From Euperipatoides rowelli (lineage: Eukaryota; Onychophora; Udeonychophora; Euonychophora; Peripatopsidae): a stretch of 13,448 nucleotides of DNA. Where the stretch lies: the NCBI GenBank assembly GCA_003024985.2, contig PXIH01S0061948.1; one strand, given 5' to 3'. The notes beneath the pieces were generated by a model. That model was not told the origin of the DNA. It saw only the letters and a list, made by a program, of their open reading frames with translations, and did not search any database. Both the position numbers and the translations under genes were made by a program. How positions within the stretch are numbered: position 1 is the stretch's first letter; the number at the start of each line of letters is the position of its first letter. This document shows positions 8,721 through 13,448 of the stretch, one piece after another.

Positions 8721-9283
8721 TAATTTGGTCTCAAGGTAGAAGGACATTGGCCCTAGATGAAAATTTAGGCCCTCAGATTCAATGATCACTGGTCGGGAAA
8801 CTGGATACTGGGTGGGATATATATACCTGGGTATGTCACATTTACACATGGGTAAGGAATTGCCCCCTTAGTAGGAACAACATTTTCTCCATGTGATGTT
8901 TGACAGGTTAGTTAATAATAGTTGGAATCAAATACAGTTCCATAAGAAGGACTATCATGTGTATTTTATAAATTCAGTAGCATTTGTCATGGATGAAATG
9001 AAATCTTATTTAATCCTCCGCCATTGCATTTTTCACACTACATTTAAAATAGACGATTTTTTCTTAAGGGTGTAAGGTTCTTTTAAATACTATCATTCTC
9101 CCCCACCCCCTCTCCTATCAAAAAATAATTAAGAATATTTTATAGTTTCTTCATCACAAATGTAAATAACATAAATCCTATAAATTAACAAATGTATAAT
9201 ATGTTAATCTGGTAAAACAAATTTTTATATTGACATTAATCACATCTTGAAAACTAAAAAATAAATAAATTTATTTTAAAATT
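8721..9283. other. Intronic DNA, no gene
   Basis: A C-rich run (CCCCCACCCCCTC, about 9100-9113) and slightly higher GC up to 8880 are the only departures. The short plus-strand frame at 8893-9075 is not recognisable as a protein. Confidence 0.55.
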
Positions 9284-9455
9284 ATTAATTAATGATGAAG
9301 TTTGTATGAAGAGTATATACTGTATGTCTTGTTAGAATATCAGAAAGATAAATCTAACTCTGACGAAATATATCACGTCATACTTGTCACAGTTGTATTT
9401 ACCTTTCTGACATTATGGCAATACATACACTTCATGCAAACTTAATTATTAATTC
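9284..9455. mobile_element. Foldback/MITE-like element with ~75-bp arms
   Basis: The left arm reads AAGTTTGTATGAAG (from 9298) ... TCAGAAAGATAAAT ... AACTCTGAC. The reverse complement of the right arm reads AAGTTTGCATGAAG (from 9442) ... TCAGAAAGGTAAAT ... AACTGTGAC. The arms pair over about 75 bases with a few substitutions and one gap, leaving a short centre around ACGTCATACTTG. Outside the arms, TTAATTAAT and AATTATTAA continue the symmetry. There is no coding content. An ancient inverted duplication is the alternative. Confidence 0.8.
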
Positions 9456-9921
9456 AAACAAATCTGTTTATTGTATTTTACTCCCACAACATTTTAGACT
9501 TATTATAAATCATAATTTATTAAAGAAATAATTTTAAAAGACTTTAGACATTAATTATCAAAAACATTTGTAATAATAAAAAAATTTAGCTTTCAGAATT
9601 AATAATTAGCATTAATTACATATTTAGGACAAAATATATATCTTACATATAAAATATCGTAATAAAACTTATTACGTAGTGAAATAATGAAAACATGAAG
9701 TGTAGCCTATAAAAAAAGAGGCAAAACTGGGTAAAATAAAAAACAAATTAATTAAGAGGGAGTAGATTTGCATTTTTATGAAAATATGGTTATTAATATT
9801 ATTATACAGTAATATTTTTAATTGATAAACTATAGACTATATAATGAGAGTTAAGTGATTTAAAGATATTTTGGCAAATTCTTTGCATCAGAAATTTTGG
9901 AGAATAGGTTCGGAGATTTTG
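9456..9921. other. AT-rich intronic DNA, no gene
   Basis: Nothing above background was seen between the foldback element and the minisatellite blocks. Confidence 0.6.
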
Positions 9922-10453
9922 GCAAACAAACTCTTTCCCTCATTACATTTTAAATAAAACATTACAGGTAGCAGTGAACAGTTTATGGCAGCAAAATATA
10001 GGTGAACTCATAAAGTTTTTATTATTTTTAATAGGTGCATGCTGGGTAACAATAGATGCATGCTGGGTAAAAATGGTGCATGTTGGTAACAATAGGTGCA
10101 TGCTGGGTAACAATAGCTACATGCTGGTAACAATAGGTGCATGCTGGGTAACAAATCTTTTCATGATTACATTTTAAATAAAACATAGCAGTGAGCAGTT
10201 TGTAACAACATATAATATATGAAATCATATTTTTATTATTTCATAACAGATGCATGCTGGGTAACAGGTGCATGCTGGGTATCAAAGTATTTTCCTCATT
10301 ACATTTAAAATAAAACATTATAGATAGCAGTGAACAGTTTGTGACAAAGTGTAGGTGAACTAATAAAGATTTTAATATTTCTTAATAGGTGAATGCTGGG
10401 TAACAATAGATGCATGCTGGGTAACAATAGATGCATGCTGGGTAACAATAGAT
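9922..10453 (+). repeat. Higher-order repeat: ~110-bp spacer plus 20/21-bp minisatellite
   Basis: Three consecutive blocks (9922-10152, 10153-10280, 10281-10453) each begin with CATTACATTTTAAATAAAAC, pass GCAGTGAACAGTTTGT and, in blocks 1 and 3, AGGTGAACT-ATAAAG. Each ends in copies of GGTGCATGCTGGGTAACAAT. Block 1 has six minisatellite units (10034-10054, 10055-10074, 10075-10094, 10095-10115, 10116-10135, 10136-10152), block 2 has two and block 3 at least three before the N. Each unit includes the palindrome GCATGC or a one-base variant. Frames on either strand through this array are repeat artefacts. Confidence 0.92.
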
Positions 10454-10454
10454 N
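10454..10454. other. Single N inside minisatellite, probable contig join
   Basis: The N interrupts a run of identical GATGCATGCTGGGTAACAAT units. The true array is therefore probably longer than shown. The motif AATGCTGGGTAAGA recurs once more at about 10490, beyond the N. Confidence 0.6.
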
Positions 10455-10559
10455 TACATTTACCAGGAAGAAAAACATGAATATTTAGAATGCTGGGTAA
10501 GAAAAGCTATCATATAATAATTCTCTTAAGCAAGAGGACAATTCCCATACAGGCTATTT

Positions 10560-10740
10560 GGAATCACTATTCAATCTACTAACCGTAACCATACAATGAC
10601 CTTAACTCCAACGTGAATATTAAAGCATATTAATAATAGTAATAAATAAAATAACAGCCTTGCAGATAGAATGCAAGCCGATCTCTAGTTCACTGCTATT
10701 GGGCTGGATGACAATGGTAAGTCTGGTATCCAGACGCTAT
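10560..10740 (+). repeat. Dispersed repeat family, copy B (inverted relative to copy A)
   Basis: This shares with 5440-5665 (reverse complement) the core AATATTAAAGCATA, AGTAATAAATAAAATAACA and ATAGAATGCAAGC, followed by GATGACAAT and TATCCAGACGCTATGATATT. Identity is moderate with several small indels, so the two copies are old independent insertions rather than a recent duplication. Confidence 0.75.
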
Positions 10741-11402
10741 GATATTGTGTGTATAAAGAAATTTAGAAACAGACCAAAGGACTAGACTGTGTGGATAAAG
10801 TTAATAATACAATAACAAATTTGATATTAATGTTGGCCAAATTTGATTATTAAACTACTGTACCTTCCAAAAATTTTTTTAAATGCTTAAATTGCCCTTA
10901 AAAAGTATTCCTGATATGGGAACATGTTTAATACCCCATAGTTACCAGTTCACCAATACTTTTAGAATAATGTTATCTGAGTGATCCACATCTACTACCC
11001 AAACATCTACCGTATATTCTAAAATATTTTTTCCCTTTTGTGGTCCTTTCCCAAGAGCTTTTACAATAATATATTTTTAACCTAAGCCAAAAAAATATTT
11101 TAAAATTTTCATGGAAGTTTAAAAAAAAATTTATAATTTTTCACAGTCTTCCCACATTACTTTCAATACAATAAATCATTTATAGGCACGTGCTCCCAGA
11201 ATCCTTTGCTATAAAGGCATTAGCAAATGATAAACATTAAAAACATCTAAGATGCAAATTGATAAAAAGCGAAATAATAAACAAAATAATTTACATTCTC
11301 ATTAAAAATAATTAACTGAGTAAAAATAATATTAAAGTCCTTATGGTTTTTAACTAAAGACCTTAACAAATTAGTTACTAGGAAATGTGGTTCATTTCCT
11401 GC
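10741..11402. other. Intronic DNA just downstream of the R2 exon, no gene
   Basis: This is the first part of the downstream intron on the minus strand. I looked for the expected next R2 exon (GLHCDF, then the EQEFLTEAL and EFVADRL blocks) on the minus strand and did not find it. Confidence 0.6.
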
Positions 11403-11423
11403 AGCTCTCTCTCTCTCACTCAC
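11403..11423 (-). promoter_or_regulatory. 5' splice site (donor) followed by a GA repeat
   Basis: Directly after the GAA codon of RDE, the minus strand reads GTGAGTGAGAGAGAGAGAGC. GTGAGT is a near-ideal U1 donor. It runs straight into a short (GA)n microsatellite, so the donor sits at the edge of a purine repeat whose length may vary between individuals. The stop-free reading into the intron (VSERERA...) is only a shadow of this repeat. Confidence 0.85.
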
Positions 11424-11567
11424 TTCATCTCTGCAAATCAGTTCATTGCTGAAGGTCAGCCCTGCCATTAAACCTCTCTTCTTTAACCAAAAGATTGCAG
11501 CAAATGCTCCAGAGAAAAAAATGCCTTCCACAGCTGCGAATGCAACCAATCTCTCTCCAAACGATGC
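11424..11567 (-). CDS. RRM2: Internal exon of ribonucleotide reductase small subunit R2
   Basis: The minus strand encodes 48 intact codons, from [15 protein letters not shown] through [22 protein letters not shown] to ICRDE. This matches the R2 subunit of class I ribonucleotide reductase, the cytosolic enzyme that makes dNTPs from NDPs with the R1 subunit, using a di-iron/tyrosyl-radical centre. By family knowledge the Glu in AAVEG and the Glu in the terminal RDE are iron ligands (E233 and E267 in mouse R2); they sit 34 residues apart here, exactly as expected. The exon is flanked by AG on its 5' side and GTGAGT on its 3' side, with complete codons at both ends (phase 0/0). The next residues of the family, GLHCDF with an iron-ligand His, would open the following exon, which is not visible here. 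Two changes from the usual animal sequence are seen: Ala for Pro in GLM-A-GL and Cys for Ser in I-C-RDE. Vertebrate RRM2 and RRM2B cannot be told apart on one exon. An isolated pseudogene exon is possible but less likely, because frame and splice sites are clean. Confidence 0.93.
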
Positions 11568-11605
11568 CTACAAAAGAAAAAAGCTTTTAATCATTAAAGA
11601 CAACC
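11568..11605 (-). promoter_or_regulatory. 3' splice site (acceptor) of the R2 exon
   Basis: Read on the minus strand, a pyrimidine-rich run (CTTTTTTCTTTTGTAG) ends in the AG that abuts the first exon codon GCA at 11567. An A-rich stretch containing CTTTAAT and GATTAAAA lies about 20-35 bases upstream and could hold the branch point. This site fixes the 5' edge of the exon. It agrees with where protein similarity to R2 begins in frame. Confidence 0.85.
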
Positions 11606-11746
11606 AAATGAATAAAGATTTTAAAACAAAGTATAATGGTGAATGATAGATCAATAGAATTAAAACACAATTAATAACTTGATTAGTCATTAATTAAAAC
11701 CCAAAACAATATTTAACACATTTCTCAAACTTGGAACATCATTAAC

Positions 11747-11782
11747 TTGGCAGGGTGTTAGTCAAATAAATATGGGGAGGGG
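11747..11782 (+). repeat. 36-bp sequence duplicated at 13032-13067 (left copy)
   Basis: This segment from TTGGCAGGGTGTTAGTC to GGGGAGGGG is identical to 13032-13067 and ends exactly at the N at 11783. It looks like the same contig end represented twice. Confidence 0.9.
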
Positions 11783-11783
11783 N
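11783..11783. other. Single N, contig join
   Basis: To the left is a contig end running into a G tract. To the right is an abrupt start within the minisatellite block. This is a textbook assembly join at repeats. Confidence 0.75.
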
Positions 11784-11923
11784 CAGTGAACAGTTTGTTG
11801 TAAAATACAGGTGAACTCATAAAGTTTCTATTCTTTTAATAAGTGCATGATGGGTAACAATAGATGCATGCTGGGTAAAAATGGTGCATGCTGGTAACAA
11901 TAGGTGCATGCTGAGTAATAATA
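11784..11923 (+). repeat. Fourth block of the higher-order minisatellite
   Basis: It begins directly after the N at CAGTGAACAGTTTGTTGT and carries AGGTGAACTCATAAAG as in block 1. It then has four minisatellite units at 11842-11862, 11863-11882, 11883-11902 and 11903-11923. Unit lengths (21, 20, 20, 21) and the variant order (second unit ending GGGTAAAAAT, third with GCTGGTAAC) repeat those of 10034-10115. Confidence 0.9.
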
Positions 11924-11934
11924 GTAATCAATGT

Positions 11935-12185
11935 TTTTATGGACATTATGCATCATTTTATTTTTATAGCGCCTCAGTTCCAATTTTTCTGGATTTTCCA
12001 GCCATATTTCATGAAACATGGATTGGAGAGACGGTATAAAACCAACGCTATCAGTATCACCAGGAATAATGCCTCAATAATTTTTATCTATGGGGTTATC
12101 TCAAAGATAAAGTCTATTCAACATGAATGCTTGATGTCACAACATTGTAGCTGACGATAAATTTTATCACGGCTGTTTCCGAAGA
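11935..12185. other. Unassigned, partly protein-like region
   Basis: Two minus-strand frames look somewhat coding: GIIPGDTDSVGFIPSLQ then FHEIWLENPEKLELRRYK, and an overlapping frame with a hydrophobic run EALFLVILIALVLYRL ending in a stop. The plus strand is also open here with FQFFWIFQPYFMKHG. Since three frames are open at once and no family is recognised, a repeat or chance openness is more likely than an exon. It does not match the R2 exon expected upstream of 11567. Confidence 0.25.
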
Positions 12186-12785
12186 CATGTTGGACAAAAC
12201 ATGGCAAAAAATAGAATATTAATGATGTGCTCCAAACTACAAATGGCGCTGTTGTGAAAGTGTATTAAAATAGTAAGAATAACTACAAGTTTACTCCCCT
12301 TTTTCTGCAAACTCTTTGTTCAAACTATAACAGGGTTTAAAATGATTTTTTGTAACGAAGGAAAAACTTTACGAGTGACTTCCAATAAAGACCTATCCAA
12401 TTATTGTACATTGATAGAAGACAGAGTTTTTTAAGTTATGAACTATTTGATCTTATGAAAGGAAAGGTGAGAGAGATTGGTTTATATTTATGATATTTCC
12501 AAATTACCTTTATTGAATTTACACGTATATAACCTAAAACTCTCATTATTTCATTAACTATTAACTTAAAAAGCCAAAAAAAAAAAAAAATGACAGCAAC
12601 TATTAAAAAGACCCGTACTCGAATAGAACGTTATTAATAAGAATTACGTGAGCTTAAAAAAAACCCATCTCAAATGACGAGAAATCTTAAAAAGTTTAAT
12701 TATATTTTTAAACTTTTAAGACCTCTCATTATTTTTTGCCAGGTTTGCAAGATAACTAACGTTTATTAATAAATAAACTATGTTA
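12186..12785. other. AT-rich intronic DNA upstream of the R2 exon, no gene
   Basis: A13-14 run near 12577 and an imperfect inverted repeat TCTTAAAAAGTTTAA / TTTAAACTTTTAAGA (12688-12722) are visible. The R2 exon expected upstream (the WALRWI region) was not found. Confidence 0.55.
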
Positions 12786-12819
12786 TTGAACAATTTTTTT
12801 TAAAAAAAAAGTTGTTCAA
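12786..12819. repeat. Poly-T/poly-A hairpin with TTGAACAA arms
   Basis: TTGAACAA (12786-12793) pairs with TTGTTCAA (12812-12819). Between them a T8 run faces an A9 run with one T:G step, so the whole 34 bases can fold into a nearly continuous stem. It adjoins the direct repeat at 12820-12885. Confidence 0.75.
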
Positions 12820-12885
12820 CTTCAGCAGTAAGTAATGTATGCAAATTTTCAGTTCCAGCAGACAGTAAACTATGCAAATTTTTGC
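12820..12885. repeat. Two-copy ~33-bp direct repeat
   Basis: CAGCAGTAAGTAATGTATGCAAATTTTCAG is followed by CAGCAGACAGTAAACTATGCAAATTTTTG. On the minus strand they translate as NLHSLLSAGTE and NLHTLLTAEVE in one frame, within an open stretch reaching 13021 with ENFLKETLDSDEIMQQTCK. This may be a fragment of a coding mobile element, but I do not recognise it. Confidence 0.55.
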
Positions 12886-12912
12886 ATGTCTGTTGCATGA
12901 TTTCATCACTGT

Positions 12913-12982
12913 CCAGTGTTTCTTTCAGAAAATTTTCTCCAGGGGGGGGGGGGAGACCCCCATAGCATGCCTGAAACACTGG
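12913..12982. repeat. Inverted repeat enclosing a G12 tract
   Basis: CCAGTGTTTC (12913-12922) and GAAACACTGG (12973-12982) are exact reverse complements. Inside, G12 (12942-12953) is followed by AGACCCCC, giving a second G/C stem. G-runs like this are prone to assembly and sequencing errors, so the run length is unreliable. Confidence 0.75.
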
Positions 12983-13030
12983 TCCTCGCATATGGGATGT
13001 TATTTTACTCCCAGTTAGCAACTGCGTTGG

Positions 13031-13031
13031 N
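13031..13031. other. Single N, contig join
   Basis: TTGG lies on both sides of the N, and the sequence to its right duplicates the contig end at 11747-11782. Confidence 0.75.
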
Positions 13032-13079
13032 TTGGCAGGGTGTTAGTCAAATAAATATGGGGAGGGGGGGGGGGGGGGG
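13032..13079 (+). repeat. 36-bp duplicated sequence (right copy) running into G16
   Basis: 13032-13067 is identical to 11747-11782. Here it continues into a longer G tract (13064-13079), whereas the left copy stops after four Gs at the N. The G homopolymer is the probable cause of the broken assembly. Confidence 0.9.
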
Positions 13080-13448
13080 TAGTGTCAGATTTTTTTTTGT
13101 CAATCTTATGTTATTGTGTATGGATTATTAAGGCTCATTTAATAATTTTACGGAACAGGTCTCCAATCCGTACTTTTCTGGAGGGTTGGGTCCCTAATCA
13201 ATGAAACTGCTCTATACAATAGTCAATCATATTCCTTGTCTTATTTCCAACAGTTGTTGTGGTTTTTATTTTTAAGCTTCAAAATGAATTCCAATAAACG
13301 TCTAGTATTGTGTAAAATATTTTATTTTTACTTTATTTACTGTTTTACAAAATTCCATTTTCAAATACGATGTTTTCAAACTAAATCAACTGAGACAAAA
13401 ACAACAGTGTGCTGCCCTCTACTTAGAAAACCTGATATGATTGGTTCA
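13080..13448. other. AT-rich DNA, no gene
   Basis: No ORF or repeat was recognised. CAGTGTGCTGCCCTCTA near 13408 resembles a dispersed-repeat word but has no second copy here. Confidence 0.5.

Noticed and set aside
9974-10228. Open frames on both strands with repeated CWV/GACW or HAPIVTN words
   Set aside because: They are translations of the 20/21-bp minisatellite, open on both strands.
11446-11646. Plus-strand open frame over the R2 exon
   Set aside because: It is the antisense shadow of the R2 exon; the minus strand has clear family similarity and splice sites.
11939-12154. Plus-strand 71-residue open frame
   Set aside because: Several overlapping frames are open over the same bases, none with known motifs.
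12916-13131. Plus-strand glycine-rich open frame
   Set aside because: The glycines come from G tracts and the frame crosses an N.
1-13448. tRNA, rRNA or bacterial-style genes, promoters and terminators
   Set aside because: No box A/B motif, rRNA-like sequence or closely packed ORFs were seen; base composition and the spliced exon indicate animal intronic DNA.

Overview
The window is very AT-rich (roughly 70% A+T by eye), intron-bearing animal DNA with almost no coding capacity. No long ORF, bacterial gene layout, rRNA, tRNA or CRISPR array is visible. The one confident gene piece is a 144-bp internal exon on the minus strand (11424-11567) that encodes 48 residues of the small (R2) subunit of class I ribonucleotide reductase (RRM2-type). 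It has consensus splice sites on both sides and complete codons at both ends. The next R2 exons were looked for on the minus strand and not found. The rest of the window therefore reads as two introns of one gene: at least 11.4 kb downstream (1-11423) and at least 1.9 kb upstream (11568-13448). The metazoan-like R2 sequence, low GC and the mix of decayed LINEs, MITEs and satellites suggest an invertebrate animal; I cannot name the species.

Region by region: 1-950 is plain AT-rich DNA. At 951-988 there is a piggyBac-like terminus (TTAA then CCCTTTCC...), cut by a single N at 989. At about 1365-1690 is a frameshifted reverse-transcriptase C-terminus of one LINE, followed by a TTACT-rich degenerate tract. 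At about 2590-3140 is the 3' end of a second, different LINE. A 243-bp MITE with 26-bp terminal inverted repeats lies at 3224-3466. At 4502-5115 is a repeat with about 150-bp internal duplications and a poly-T edge. One copy of a dispersed repeat lies at 5440-5665, with an inverted second copy at 10560-10740. A second piggyBac-like terminus, pointing the other way, is at 6160-6213 next to another N. A perfect 19-bp hairpin follows at 6446-6488. A ten-unit, about 91-bp palindrome-bearing satellite fills 7490-8350, with a duplicated hairpin at 8594-8720 and a 170-bp foldback element at 9284-9455. A nested minisatellite/higher-order repeat fills 9922-10453 and reappears at 11784-11923.

Five single Ns (989, 6159, 10454, 11783, 13031) mostly sit at repeat edges and look like contig joins rather than base ambiguities. 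The 36 bp left of the N at 11783 are identical to the 36 bp right of the N at 13031, so the order or placement of the 1.25-kb piece between them is doubtful. No new enzymatic or defence system is visible. The most unusual material is the nested repeat architecture and the palindromic satellite inside the R2 gene.
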